This document shows, piece after piece, positions 8,267 through 17,600 of a DNA stretch of 54,389 nucleotides; within the stretch, counting starts at the first letter, position 1; each line of letters starts with the position of its first letter. This stretch comes from Brevundimonas sp. GTDB taxonomy: Bacteria > Pseudomonadota > Alphaproteobacteria > Caulobacterales > Caulobacteraceae. The notes under the pieces are model-generated. The model saw only the letters and a list, made by a program, of their open reading frames with translations, did no database searches and was not told the origin of the DNA. The DNA lies in NCBI GenBank assembly GCA_004296955.1, contig SCVB01000017.1, forward strand, positions 1 through 54,389, written 5' to 3'. The translations under genes were made by a program, and so were the position numbers.

Positions 8267-9258
8267 GAGTCGGGGTCCTCGAGATCGGCCGCCGGGCGGC
8301 GGCTGGCGGCGTCGGCGTCATAGGCGCGCACGATCCGCTCGACCATGGCGTGGCGGACCACGTCCTGGGCCTCGAACCGCTGGACTCCGACCCCTTTCAC
8401 ATCCTCAAGGATGCGAAGGGCGTGTTTCAGGCCGGAATCGCGCGGATTGAGCAGGTCGACCTGGGACGGATCGCCCGTCACCACCATGCGCGCGCCCTCG
8501 CCCAGCCGGGTCAGTACCATCTTCATCTGCAGTCGCGAGGTGTTCTGGGCCTCGTCGACGATGATGAAGGCGTGGGCCAGGGTGCGGCCGCGCATGAAGG
8601 CGATGGGGGCGGCCTCGATCTCTCCCTTGTCGCGCCGCCGGCGCACGTCGTCGGGCCCGAGGATGTCGTTCAGCGCCTCCCAGATCGGGGCCAGATAGGG
8701 GTCGACCTTTTCGTTCAGGTCGCCGGGCAGGAAGCCCAGCTTCTCGCCGGCCTCGACCGCCGGCCGGGTGATGACCAGCCGGTCCACCTGCCCCCGTCGC
8801 AGCAGGGAGGCGCCATAGGCCGCCGCCAGGAAGGTCTTGCCGGTGCCGGCCGGGCCCACGCCGAAGGTCAGTTCGCAGCGGCTCAGCAGAGACAGATAGT
8901 TGGCCTGGGCCGCCGTCTTGGGCGCGATCGCCCCGCGCCGTCCGACCGGCAGGGCGACCGCGTCGGGGGCCACGCTCCCCTGCCCTGCCCGCGGCTGGGC
9001 CACCGCAGCGCCCAGGGCCGTACGCACATCGGCCTCGGTGATCTCCGCCCCGGTCTCGGCGCGGTTGACGAGGGTCTCGATCACCCGTTTGGCCTGGGCC
9101 CGGTCGCGGGCCGAACCATTGATCGACACGCCGCCGCCGGGGGTCTCGACCAGCACCTTGAAGCGGTCCTCGATCAGGGCGAGGTGCCGGCTGTTGGGCC
9201 CGATGACGGCGCGCAGGGCGGCGTCGCCCAGGGCCAGGAACTCACTCTCACGGGCCAT
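8263..9258 (-). CDS. ybeZ: PhoH-like (YbeZ) P-loop ATPase
   Basis: This 331-residue cytosolic ATPase is the usual partner of YbeY and is thought to act in RNA metabolism. Walker A is [15 protein letters not shown] near residue 132, and the Walker B region is IVDEAQNTS. The N-terminal 100 residues have the KH-like fold typical of PhoH-like proteins. I use the ATG at 9258 because its codon overlaps the miaB stop (ATGA) and it begins the conserved [11 protein letters not shown] longer reading to 9813 runs antisense-like through miaB and is not credible. It lies in the row miaB, ybeZ, ybeY, lnt. Confidence 0.95.
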   Translation of the reverse strand: MARESEFLALGDAALRAVIGPNSRHLALIEDRFKVLVETPGGGVSINGSARDRAQAKRVIETLVNRAETGAEITEADVRTALGAAVAQPRAGQGSVAPDAVALPVGRRGAIAPKTAAQANYLSLLSRCELTFGVGPAGTGKTFLAAAYGASLLRRGQVDRLVITRPAVEAGEKLGFLPGDLNEKVDPYLAPIWEALNDILGPDDVRRRRDKGEIEAAPIAFMRGRTLAHAFIIVDEAQNTSRLQMKMVLTRLGEGARMVVTGDPSQVDLLNPRDSGLKHALRILEDVKGVGVQRFEAQDVVRHAMVERIVRAYDADAASRRPAADLEDPDS

Positions 9259-10652
9259 CAGACCCCTTTCTGCTGCAAAAGCCGGCCGCCCAGGGATTTG
9301 AAGCCGCCGCTTTCGATACGGACCGGAACGATCTGGCCGATCAAAGGCGCCGCGTCCTCGACATGGACCGGCTGCAGCCAGGGCGAGCGGCCCGTCGCCT
9401 GCGCGCCGAACCGGCCCGGCTTCTCCAGCAGGACCGGTATGGTCATGCCCGTGCGCGAGGCGTTGAACGCCGCCTGCTGTTCGAACAGCAGCGCCTGCAG
9501 GACATGCAGCCGCTCGCGCGCCGTCGCTTCGGGGACCTGCCCCGCCATGGTCGCGGCGGGCGTGCCCGGCCGCGGCGAATACATGAAGGCGAAGGCCGAG
9601 GCGTAGGTCACGCGCCGCACCAGATCCATGGTCTGTTCGAAATCGGCCTCCGTCTCGCCCGGGAAGCCGACGATGAAGTCGCCGGACAGGGCGATGTCGG
9701 GCCGCGCCGCCCGGATGCGGTCGATCAGGTCGAGATATTTCTGTCGCCCGTGCTTGCGGTTCATCGCCCGCAGGATCCGGTCCGAGCCCGACTGCACCGG
9801 CAGGTGCAGCCACGGCATCAGCGCCTCCAACGCGCCATGGGCGGCGATCAGGTCGTCCGACATGTCGTTGGGGTGGCTGGTCGTATAGCGGATGCGGTCG
9901 ATGCCGGGGATCTCGGCGAGCGCATACGCCAGCTTCGCGAGGTTCGAGGGAGACCCGTCTGGCCCTTCCCCGTCATAGGCGTTGACGTTCTGGCCCAGCA
10001 GGGTGACCTCGCGTACGCCGCGCGAGGCCAGATCGCGGGCCTCCGCCAGCACCGCGGCGACCGGCCGCGACCATTCGGCCCCGCGGGTGTAGGGCACGAC
10101 GCAGAAGGTGCAGAATTTGTCGCAACCCTCCTGCACGGTCAGGAAGGCGGTGAAACCCTCGACCCCGCGCGCCGCCGGAAGGGCGTCGAACTTCTCATTG
10201 GGGGCGAAATCGGCGCCGATCCGCTCGCCGCGGGCGCGGGCGGTTCGGGCCAGCAGTTCGGGCAGCTGGTGATAGGCCTGCGGCCCGACCACCAGATCGA
10301 CGGCGGGTTGGCGCCGCATGATCTCCTCGCCCTCGGCCTGGGCGACGCAGCCGGCGACGGCGATGGTCATCGTCCGCGAGACCTTCGCCCTCGCGTCCTT
10401 CAGCTCCCTCAGCTTGCCGAGCTCGGAATAGACCTTCTCGGCCGCCTTCTCGCGAATGTGGCAGGTGTTGAGGATGACGAAATCCGCGTCTTCGGCCGTG
10501 TCGGTCGCGGCATAGCCCAGCGGGCGCAGCACATCGGCCATGCGCTCCGAGTCATAGACGTTCATCTGGCAGCCGTAGGTCTTGATGAACAGGCGCTTCG
10601 CCGGCGCGCCCGCATCATCCGACGGCGTCGGAGACAGGAGGGTTTCGGTCAT
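9258..10652 (-). CDS. miaB: tRNA-2-methylthio-N6-isopentenyladenosine37 synthase
   Basis: MiaB is a radical-SAM enzyme that adds a methylthio group to i6A37 of tRNAs reading UNN codons. Three parts are visible in 464 residues: the N-terminal UPF0004 domain with its own cluster cysteines ([15 protein letters not shown] and [10 protein letters not shown]), the radical-SAM core with CxxxCxxC in [16 protein letters not shown], and a C-terminal TRAM domain near [15 protein letters not shown]. The stop overlaps the ybeZ start. It is 52 bases downstream of fur. Confidence 0.96.
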   Translation of the reverse strand: MTETLLSPTPSDDAGAPAKRLFIKTYGCQMNVYDSERMADVLRPLGYAATDTAEDADFVILNTCHIREKAAEKVYSELGKLRELKDARAKVSRTMTIAVAGCVAQAEGEEIMRRQPAVDLVVGPQAYHQLPELLARTARARGERIGADFAPNEKFDALPAARGVEGFTAFLTVQEGCDKFCTFCVVPYTRGAEWSRPVAAVLAEARDLASRGVREVTLLGQNVNAYDGEGPDGSPSNLAKLAYALAEIPGIDRIRYTTSHPNDMSDDLIAAHGALEALMPWLHLPVQSGSDRILRAMNRKHGRQKYLDLIDRIRAARPDIALSGDFIVGFPGETEADFEQTMDLVRRVTYASAFAFMYSPRPGTPAATMAGQVPEATARERLHVLQALLFEQQAAFNASRTGMTIPVLLEKPGRFGAQATGRSPWLQPVHVEDAAPLIGQIVPVRIESGGFKSLGGRLLQQKGV

Positions 10653-10704
10653 CGGACGGGCTTTCTAGAACCCCCGCGCCGTTTGCGCCACTCGCGCGCC
10701 GTCG

Positions 10705-11175
10705 TCAGACCGCGCCGTCGCGATGGGCGTTGCGGGTGAAGATCAGGCCCTCGCGCTTGGACGGCTCGGCGCCCTCGATCGGCTTGCCGTAGAGCTCCAG
10801 CTTGTGACCCACCAGTTCGAAGCCCAGTCGTTCGGCGATCTCGGTCTTGAGCCGTTCGATCTCGGCGTCGAAGAATTCGATCACCTCGCCGGTGCGGGTG
10901 TCGATCAGATGGTCGTGGTGGTCGTCGCCCGCCTCTTCATAGCGGCTGCGCCCGTCGCCGAAATCATGCTTCTCGACCACGCCGGCCTCCTCGAACAGGC
11001 GGACGGTGCGATAGACGGTGGCGATCGAGATGTGCGGATCAATGGCGGCGGCGCGGCGGTACAGTTCCTCGACGTCCGGATGGTCGTCGGCGCTGGACAG
11101 GACCCGGGCGATGACCCGCCGCTGCTCGGTCATGCGCATGCCGCGCTCGGCGCAGAGTTTCTCGATCCGGTCCAT
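10705..11175 (-). CDS. fur: Ferric uptake regulator Fur
   Basis: Fur is the iron-responsive dimeric repressor. The 156 residues have the winged helix (TEQRRVIARVL, then HISIATVYRTVRLFEEAGVV) and the metal-binding HHDHLID motif with downstream acidic ligands (EVIEFFDAEIE). The length is slightly above that of E. coli Fur. It lies between rimI and miaB on the same strand. In alphaproteobacteria a Fur-like gene can instead be Mur or Irr; the HHDH motif and overall sequence favour Fur, but the metal is not proven by sequence. Confidence 0.9.
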   Translation of the reverse strand: MDRIEKLCAERGMRMTEQRRVIARVLSSADDHPDVEELYRRAAAIDPHISIATVYRTVRLFEEAGVVEKHDFGDGRSRYEEAGDDHHDHLIDTRTGEVIEFFDAEIERLKTEIAERLGFELVGHKLELYGKPIEGAEPSKREGLIFTRNAHRDGAV

Positions 11176-11202
11176 GACGGCAGGATAGGCGGGCCGCCCG
11201 TC

Positions 11203-11628
11203 CTAGGGAAGCGTCGCCGTCAAGTTGCGAGCCAGTATCAGCGCATCCTCGCGCCCGCCGTCGGGACGGGAGTAATAGCCGGGCCGGCGGCCCGCCCCGG
11301 CGAAGCCGGCGGCGGCGTAGAGGGCCAGGGCGGGGGCGTTGCCTTCGGCGACCTCGAGGAACAGCCGCGTCGCGCCCCGGGCGGCGGCCGCCCGGCTCCC
11401 CGCCCCGACCAGCCGGGCGCCCAGCCCTTGCCGCCGGGCCGCCGGCCGCACCGCCAGGGTCAGGATCTCGGCCTCGTCGACGACGGTCCGCAGCAGGATG
11501 AAGCCGTCCGCCTCCTCGAGGGCGAAGACGCCGGCCTGGCCCAGCAGGGCCTCGAAGGCGGCGGCGTCCCAAGGCGCGGCGAAGGCCTCCGCATGGAGAG
11601 CGGCGAGGCGTGCGGCCGTCTCCCTCAC
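11203..11628 (-). CDS. rimI: Ribosomal-protein-alanine N-acetyltransferase (GNAT family)
   Basis: This is a 141-residue GNAT acetyltransferase. The acetyl-CoA binding motif is LAVRPAARRQGLGARLV, and the C-terminal part carries NAPALALYAAAGFAGAGRR, typical of RimI. Its first codons overlap the end of tsaB by 4 bases, the pairing seen in many bacteria. RimI acetylates the N-terminus of ribosomal protein S18, though other GNAT substrates are possible. Confidence 0.9.
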   Translation of the reverse strand: MRETAARLAALHAEAFAAPWDAAAFEALLGQAGVFALEEADGFILLRTVVDEAEILTLAVRPAARRQGLGARLVGAGSRAAAARGATRLFLEVAEGNAPALALYAAAGFAGAGRRPGYYSRPDGGREDALILARNLTATLP

Positions 11629-12311
11629 GGGACTCTCGCCGGGGCGCGGGCCTGACCCGGCAGGCGGGTCGGCGGGACGGCGTCGGGCGCGCGCAGATAG
11701 AGGGGGCGGGGGCGGGCGAGCGCCGGATCGGCGGCCGCGGCCAACCGGGCGAGGGCCTCGGGCGCGGGCCCGTCCAGCACCAGCAGCCGGGGACCGGCCG
11801 CGGCCGCGGCGAACAGGGCCGCGCCGGACCCGACCAGGACGGCGTCGGCGCCGAGGGTCCCGATCCGGGCGGCGGCGTCCTCCAGCGTCAGGGCCGCGGG
11901 GGGCCCTTCGGCCCGGCCGTCGCGCCAGAAGCGGGCGTAGACCTGACCGCGCCGGGCGTCGATCAGGGCGGCGACGGTCGCAGCCTCCCCGGCCGAGGCC
12001 GCCAGGGCGTCGAGGGTCGAGAGCCCGACCACCGGCCGGTCGAGGGCCGCGCCCAGGCCCTGGGCGAAGGACAGGCCGACGCGCAGCCCGGTGAATGAGC
12101 CGGGGCCGACGGTGACGCCGATCCGGTCGAGATCGGCGAAGTCGACGCCCGCCGCGGCCGCCGCGTCCCGGGCGAAGCCGGCGATGCGTTCGGAATGGCC
12201 CTTGACCATCGGCTCAGAGCGCAGGCCCGGCCGCCGCGCCTCGCCGCCGACGACCTCGAACACCCCGGCGGTGCACAGGCCCAGGGCCGTATCGATGATC
12301 ATCAGCCTCAT
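11625..12311 (-). CDS. tsaB: tRNA threonylcarbamoyladenosine biosynthesis protein TsaB
   Basis: TsaB is the scaffold partner of TsaD and TsaE in making t6A37 on ANN-decoding tRNAs. The 228 residues start with the ASKHA-fold strand IIDTALGLCTAGVF and contain the signature TVGPGSFTGLRVGLSFAQGL. It is followed by rimI with a 4-base overlap, and the XRE gene at 12337 lies just upstream on the same strand. Confidence 0.95.
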   Translation of the reverse strand: MRLMIIDTALGLCTAGVFEVVGGEARRPGLRSEPMVKGHSERIAGFARDAAAAAGVDFADLDRIGVTVGPGSFTGLRVGLSFAQGLGAALDRPVVGLSTLDALAASAGEAATVAALIDARRGQVYARFWRDGRAEGPPAALTLEDAAARIGTLGADAVLVGSGAALFAAAAAGPRLLVLDGPAPEALARLAAAADPALARPRPLYLRAPDAVPPTRLPGQARAPARVP

Positions 12312-12336
12312 GCCGGCGCCCCCGCGCCGCGGGCCG

Positions 12337-12726
12337 TCAGGCGTCGCGCGCCAGCGCCCGGACGATGCGCGCCACGGCCCGGCGCAGGTCGCGGTCCTCG
12401 ATCAGCGGAAAGCCCGCCGCCACGGTTCGGCCGTCGGCGGTCGCCGTGATGAAGCGCAGCGCCTCCCATCCCGCGTCGGCCGCGCCGCGCGCCGTCTCGA
12501 CCGGCGGGAAGAAGGTCTCCACCGAGGTGCCCAGAACGGTAGCCGCGCGGTGCAGACGCGAGGCCGAGATGCGGTTCTGGCCGGTTTCGTATTTCTGCAC
12601 CTGCTGGAAACTGATCCCCAGCTGCTGGGCCAGGGCGCTCTGCGACAGGCCCAGGGCCGACCGCCTCAGCCCGATACGCGCCCCGACATAGGCGTCGACC
12701 TCGTCCCGTCCGCCGATCCTGGCCAT
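12337..12726 (-). CDS. XRE-family transcriptional regulator
   Basis: This 129-residue regulator has a Cro/C1 helix-turn-helix at about residues 18-72 (LRRSALGLSQSALAQQLG, then ISFQQVQKYETGQNRISAS) and an FF motif just after it. It is a paralogue of the protein at 5643-6059. Its promoter region has a palindrome CGTTTC-ATG-GAAACG (12759-12773), a plausible autoregulatory operator. tsaB begins 25 bases downstream. The ATG at 12726 has GGAGG and GGGAG sequences upstream. Confidence 0.88.
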   Translation of the reverse strand: MARIGGRDEVDAYVGARIGLRRSALGLSQSALAQQLGISFQQVQKYETGQNRISASRLHRAATVLGTSVETFFPPVETARGAADAGWEALRFITATADGRTVAAGFPLIEDRDLRRAVARIVRALARDA

Positions 12727-12758
12727 GCTCCCGCGCCTCCGTCCGCTCGCAGCCGGAG

Positions 12759-12773
12759 CGTTTCATGGAAACG
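12759..12773. promoter_or_regulatory. Palindromic operator candidate upstream of the XRE gene
   Basis: CGTTTC (12759-12764) and GAAACG (12768-12773) form a perfect 6-bp inverted repeat with a 3-base spacer. A further CGTTTC half-site is at 12792-12797 within GATTCGTTTCA (12788-12798). The same 11-mer recurs at 13410-13420 in front of the next HTH gene. The spacing and symmetry suit binding by a dimeric XRE repressor; this is inference. Confidence 0.4.
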
Positions 12774-12799
12774 GAAATATTGCAACAGATTCGTTTCAT

Positions 12800-13369
12800 T
12801 CAGCGCTCCAGTCGGGCCACGATGGCGGAGACGGCCCGCGTCTCCGCACGGGCGATCTTCTGGCGCGCCGCCAGCCCGCCGGCGCCGCCGCGCACGGTCA
12901 GGGTCTCCGCGTCGGCCCCTTCATAGAGGCGCACCCGGACCTCGCCGTCCGCCATCTCGATCACGCAGCCCTGGTCGCGCCGCGGCCAGCGCCCCGGCTC
13001 ATATTCCACCACCACCCCCGAGACGGCCCAGGGGGCGAGGTCGTCGTTGGACAGCGGCAGGCGACGGGTCTGGTCGGCGGTCCGGGAGGGCGCATGAACG
13101 AAGGCGCGGCCCTCACTGGCCATGCCCGGGCCGGCCGGGACCTGGCGCAGCAGGTCCTCGGGCGTGGCGTCGAGGGCGGCGGTCAGCCGGCGCTGGACGT
13201 CGGGCCGGAACAGGCCCGACCGTTTGCCGGACTCGTACAGGCCCCAGCCCTGGCTGGTCATGCCCGCCTGCCGGCCGGCCTCGGCCTGGCTCAAGGCGCG
13301 CTCGCGGCGCAGGGCGGCGAGGGCCTCGCCGAGACGCCGGGCGTCGCTGTCGCTTTCGAAACGGGGCAT
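12800..13369 (-). CDS. HTH regulator with a possible S24-like C-terminal domain
   Basis: This 189-residue protein has an XRE-type helix-turn-helix at about residues 12-70 (LRRERALSQAEAGRQAGMTS, then GLYESGKR). The C-terminal half (about 110-185: VVVEYEPGRWPRRDQGCVIE, then EVRVRLYEGADAETLTVR) has the short-strand pattern of the LexA/CI-type S24 barrel. I see no clear catalytic Ser-Lys pair, so any S24 relation would be to a non-cleaving member. The 11-mer GATTCGTTTCA 41-51 bases before its ATG is shared with the neighbouring XRE gene. The function is unknown beyond DNA binding. Confidence 0.8.
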   Translation of the reverse strand: MPRFESDSDARRLGEALAALRRERALSQAEAGRQAGMTSQGWGLYESGKRSGLFRPDVQRRLTAALDATPEDLLRQVPAGPGMASEGRAFVHAPSRTADQTRRLPLSNDDLAPWAVSGVVVEYEPGRWPRRDQGCVIEMADGEVRVRLYEGADAETLTVRGGAGGLAARQKIARAETRAVSAIVARLER

Positions 13370-13470
13370 GGGTCGATGATGGCGCCGACTTCGGCGGGAA
13401 GCGAGGACGGATTCGTTTCAGCAGGTTTGCGCAACCGCTCGGCGCGCGGCGGCTCGCTGCTTGAGCGCGC

Positions 13471-14034
13471 TCAGATCACCTGTTCGACGCTCGTCACTTC
13501 GGGGATGTAGTGTTTCATCATCTGCTCGACCCCGGCCTTGAGGGTGGCGGAGGAGGACGGGCAGCCGGCGCAGGCGCCGCGCATGCGCAGGGTCAGGACG
13601 CCGGTCGTCTCGTCGAAGCCGTCGAACAGGATGTCCCCGCCGTCCTGGGCCACGGCCGGCCGGACCCGGCTGTCCAGCAGCTGTTTGATCTCGGCGACGA
13701 TGTCGGAGTCATCGCCCGCGTCGCCGGCCTCGGCCGCCTCGTCGCGCATCAGCGGTGCGCCGGAGACGAAATGATCCATGACGGCGGCCAGGATCGGCGC
13801 CTTCATCTGCGCCCAGTCCCGCCCGTCGGCGCGTCTCGTCACCGAGACATAATCCGCGCCGAAGAAGACGCCGGCCACGTCCTCCAGCCCGAACAAGGCC
13901 TCGGCCAGGGGCGACGCCGCCGCCTCGCCGGCGTTGAGGAACTCCCGCGGCGCCGCTGCGACCTCCCGGCCGGGCAGGAATTTCAGCACATTGGGATTGG
14001 GCGTCGGTTCGGTCTGGATGAACATGACACTCAA
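13471..14034 (-). CDS. NifU/Nfu-type iron-sulfur cluster scaffold protein
   Basis: This 187-residue protein has the N-terminal Nfu domain (MFIQTEPTPNPNVLKFLPGR) and the C-terminal NifU domain with the cluster-binding CAGCPSSSATLKAGVEQMM (CxxC). This is the bacterial and mitochondrial NFU1 arrangement, which passes 4Fe-4S clusters to client enzymes such as lipoate synthase. The start may be ATG at 14034 or the second Met at 14025. It is on the same strand as, and downstream of, the universal stress protein gene. Confidence 0.93.
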   Translation of the reverse strand: MSVMFIQTEPTPNPNVLKFLPGREVAAAPREFLNAGEAAASPLAEALFGLEDVAGVFFGADYVSVTRRADGRDWAQMKAPILAAVMDHFVSGAPLMRDEAAEAGDAGDDSDIVAEIKQLLDSRVRPAVAQDGGDILFDGFDETTGVLTLRMRGACAGCPSSSATLKAGVEQMMKHYIPEVTSVEQVI

Positions 14035-14085
14035 ATGCGCCGGCGGAGGGTCGGGTTCAAGAGCGGCGCGGCGCCGCGCCCGGCG

Positions 14086-14556
14086 TCAGGCCAGGTCCTC
14101 GATGTCCTTCTCGGTCAGCTCGCCGGGCACGATGGTGACCGGCAGCTTGCGGCCGGTGAAGGCCGCGCCCTGTTTGACCACGGCCGAGACCAGCGGACCG
14201 GGTCCGCGCCCGCCGCCGCCGGCGGCCAGGACCAGGATCTTGATCTCGGCGTCCTCGCCGACGACCTTGCGGATGGCGTCCTGGGGTTCCCCCCGCTCGA
14301 TCAGCAGCACCGGCGTCGCGCCGGACCGCTCCGCCGCCTCCTCGGCCCATTTGTTCATCGAGGTCTCGGCCTCGGCCCGGGTCTGGCGTTCGATCTCCTC
14401 GCGCACCCCGGCCCAGTGGGCGTCGGAGGCCGCGGCCGGGATGACGCGCAACAGGGCGACGCGGCCGCCCGTCGATCGGGCCCGCCGCGCCGCATAGCGC
14501 AGCGCCGCCTCGAACTCCGGACTGTCGTCGACCACCACCAGAAACTTGCGCGGCAT
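14086..14556 (-). CDS. Universal stress protein (UspA family)
   Basis: This is a 156-residue single-domain Usp protein. It starts with the Rossmann strand KFLVVVDDSPEFEAAL and has an RVALLRVIP strand, an EDAEIKILVLAAGGGG segment in the nucleotide-binding region and a final LPVTIVPGELTE. The usual GxxG-9x-GS/T signature is only roughly kept. The gene lies between gdhZ and the Nfu gene on the same strand. The specific stress role cannot be read from sequence. Confidence 0.88.
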   Translation of the reverse strand: MPRKFLVVVDDSPEFEAALRYAARRARSTGGRVALLRVIPAAASDAHWAGVREEIERQTRAEAETSMNKWAEEAAERSGATPVLLIERGEPQDAIRKVVGEDAEIKILVLAAGGGGRGPGPLVSAVVKQGAAFTGRKLPVTIVPGELTEKDIEDLA

Positions 14557-14609
14557 CAGCCTCTCCCTCGGCCGGGTACGCTAGCAGATCGGCGAGCCAA
14601 TCACCTTAT

Positions 14610-17600
14610 TCATCCTGCCGACGACGCGATCTCCCGGATCACCGAGTTGGCGATGGTCAGCTTGGCGAAGGTCCAGCCCGAGCCCGAGGCCTCGATCTCG
14701 TCGACCGAGGCGCGCACGCCCTCGACCATCGCCTGACGCGGCCCGATCCAGCCGTCCACGGCGGCCTCGGCGGTCGCCTCGCTGACCCCGACCGCAACGT
14801 CCGCGGCCTTGGCCACGGCCCGGGTCAGGGTCGCCTGTTCGGCCATCAGGTCCTCGATCAGACGGCGCACCGCCAGCCGGTCGAAATGATCGGCCGAGGG
14901 CACATTGCCCGCGCCCGCCCGCAGCCGGTCGAAATCGAAGGCCGCGCCCACCTGGTGGTACAGCATGGCCATGGCCGGTTCCGGCCAACCCGCCTGACGC
15001 GACAGGTCGCCGATGTCGGCGGTGGCCACCAGCGGCCGCAGCATGGCGAAATCGCGCGCCATGGCCTCCGGCACGCCGAGGGCGGCGAAGCTCTGGACGC
15101 GGGTTTCCAGCCGGCTCTGCTCGAAGCGGGACAGCACCGTCCCGCCCGCCGCACGCAGCGAATCCGCCGCCGGACGATAGGCGGCGACCAGGGAATCGAC
15201 CGTGCAACCCGGCCGCATCGCCCGTCGCGACAGCCAGAAGGTCTGGCGCCGCAGGACGGTGGCGATCTCCTGGTACAGGACGGTCTGGGCCCCGGCCGGG
15301 ATCTTCAGGTCGAGGGCCGAGACCTGGTCCCAGGCCTGGTCGAGACGGAAGATCTGACGCGCCGCCTCGAAGGCGATGACCATGGCCGCGGTGTCGCAAC
15401 GGGCCGACTGGCGCAGCCGCTCGGGGAAGGTCGCGCCGCACATGTTGACGATCTCGTTCGACAGGATGGTCGAGACGATCTCGCGGCGCAGGCGGTGGCG
15501 CTGCATGTCCGCCTCGAATTTCGCCAGCGGGGCCGGGAAATAGCGGACGAGTGTCTGTTTGAAGAAGGGGTCGTCCGGGGCCGTCGAACCGACGATGTCG
15601 TCGAACAGCTCCAGCTTGGAATAGGCGGTCAGAACGGCCAGTTCGGGCCGGGTCAGGGCCTGGCCCGCCAGCTTGCGCTCGGCCAGTTTCACGTCGTCGG
15701 GCAGGCCCTCGACCTTGCGGTCCAGCTTCCCCTTGGCGCCCAGCCACTGCATGAACCGCTGCTGGGCGTCGAGCGCTTCGGCGCCCTCGGCCTCCTGCAG
15801 GGACACGGCCAGGGTCTGGTCGTAGTTGTGCACCAGCACCTTGAGCCCGACCTCGTCGGTCATGGAGGCCAGCAGGGCGTTGCGGTCCTCCGACTTCAGC
15901 GCGCCCGAGGCGATGGCGGCGCCGGTCAGGATCTTGATGTTGACCTCGTGGTCGGAGCTGTCGACCCCGGCCGAGTTGTCGATGGCGTCGGTGTTGATGC
16001 GGCCGCCGCTCATTGCAAAGGCGATCCGCCCGGCCTGGGTCAGGCCCAGATTGGCGCCCTCGCCGATGACCTTGGCCCGCACGTCTCCGCCGTCGATGCG
16101 GATGGCGTCATTGGCCTTGTCGCCGACCTGGGCGTCGGTCTCGTTCGGCGCCTTCACATAGGTGCCGATGCCGCCGAAATAGAGCAGTTCGGCCGGGGCC
16201 AGCAGGATGGCCTTCATCAGGGCCGCCGGGTCGAGCACATCCTCCTGGATGTCCAGCGCCGCCTTGATCTCCGGGCTCAGCTCGATCGACTTGGCCGAGC
16301 GCGGGAAGATGCCGCCGCCCTTCGAGATCTTCGACTTGTCGTAGTCCTGCCAGGATGAGCGCGGGAGTTTGAACATCCGGTCCCGCTCGATCCAGCTGGA
16401 GGCCGGATCGGGGTTGGGGTCGATGAAGATGTCGCGGTGGTCGAAGGCGGCGACCAGTTTGATGGCCTTCGACAGCAGCATGCCGTTGCCGAACACGTCG
16501 CCCGACATGTCGCCGACGCCGACGACGGTGAAGGGCTCGCTCTGGATGTCCTTGCCCATCTCGCGGAAATGCCGCTTCACGGCCTCCCAGGCGCCGCGGG
16601 CGGTGATGCCCATGACCTTGTGGTCGTAGCCGACCGATCCCCCTGACGCGAACGCGTCGTCCAGCCAGAAGCCGTAGTCGGCAGAAATGCCATTGGCGAT
16701 GTCCGAGAAGGTCGCCGTGCCCTTGTCCGCGGCCACGACCAGATAGGGGTCGTCGCCCTCGAACCGCACCACGCCCTGCGGATGGGTGACGGCGCCGGAC
16801 TTGTCGATGTTGTCGGTGATGTCCAGCAGACCCGACAGGAAGGTCTTGTAGGCGCGGATGGCCTCGGCCTGCTGGGCGTCGCGGTCGCCGCCGGCGCGGA
16901 CGATGGCGGCCAGATGTTTCGGGAAGAAGCCGCCTTTCGAGCCGACCGGCACGATGACGGCGTTCTTGACCTGCTGCGCCTTCACCAGGCCCAGCACCTC
17001 GGTGCGGAAATCGTCGCGGCGGTCGGACCAGCGCAGGCCGCCACGGGCGACCGGGCCGAAGCGCAGGTGAACGCCCTCGACGTGCGGCGCCCAGACGAAG
17101 ATCTCGCGGAAGGGTTTGGGCAGGGGCAGGTCGGCCAGTTCGCGCGAGGCGATCTTGATCGAGATGTGCGCCTTGTGGGCCCCGTCGGCCCCCGTCTGAT
17201 AGTAGTTGGTGCGCTTGATCGCCTGGACCAGCAGCACCATCCGCCGCAGGGCGCGGTCGTGGTCGAGGCTCTTCACTTCCTGCAGCAGGCCGTTGATCTG
17301 TTCGACCAGCCGGGCGACCTCGGGCTCGCGGCTGGCTGCGTCGCCGCCCGCAGCGGGATCGAATTTCGCCGCGAACAGGGCCAGCAGGCCCCGCGCCACG
17401 GCCGGATAGTCGCGCAGGGCTTCCTCCTGCAGCGCCTGGGACGGATCGAGACCGGTCTGCTGGCGGTAGCGCGCCAGGGTGCGCACCAGCGCCGCCTCGC
17501 GCCAGTCGACGCCGAGCTCGAGCACCAGCCGGTTGAAGCCGTCGCTCTCCGTCCTTCCGGTCCAGACCGCCGAGAAGGCGGCCTCGAAGGGGCCCTTCAC

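Noticed and set aside
8263-9813. A longer PhoH-like reading starting at 9813
   Set aside because: The extra part runs opposite in phase to miaB and has no conserved sequence; the ATG overlapping the miaB stop is better.
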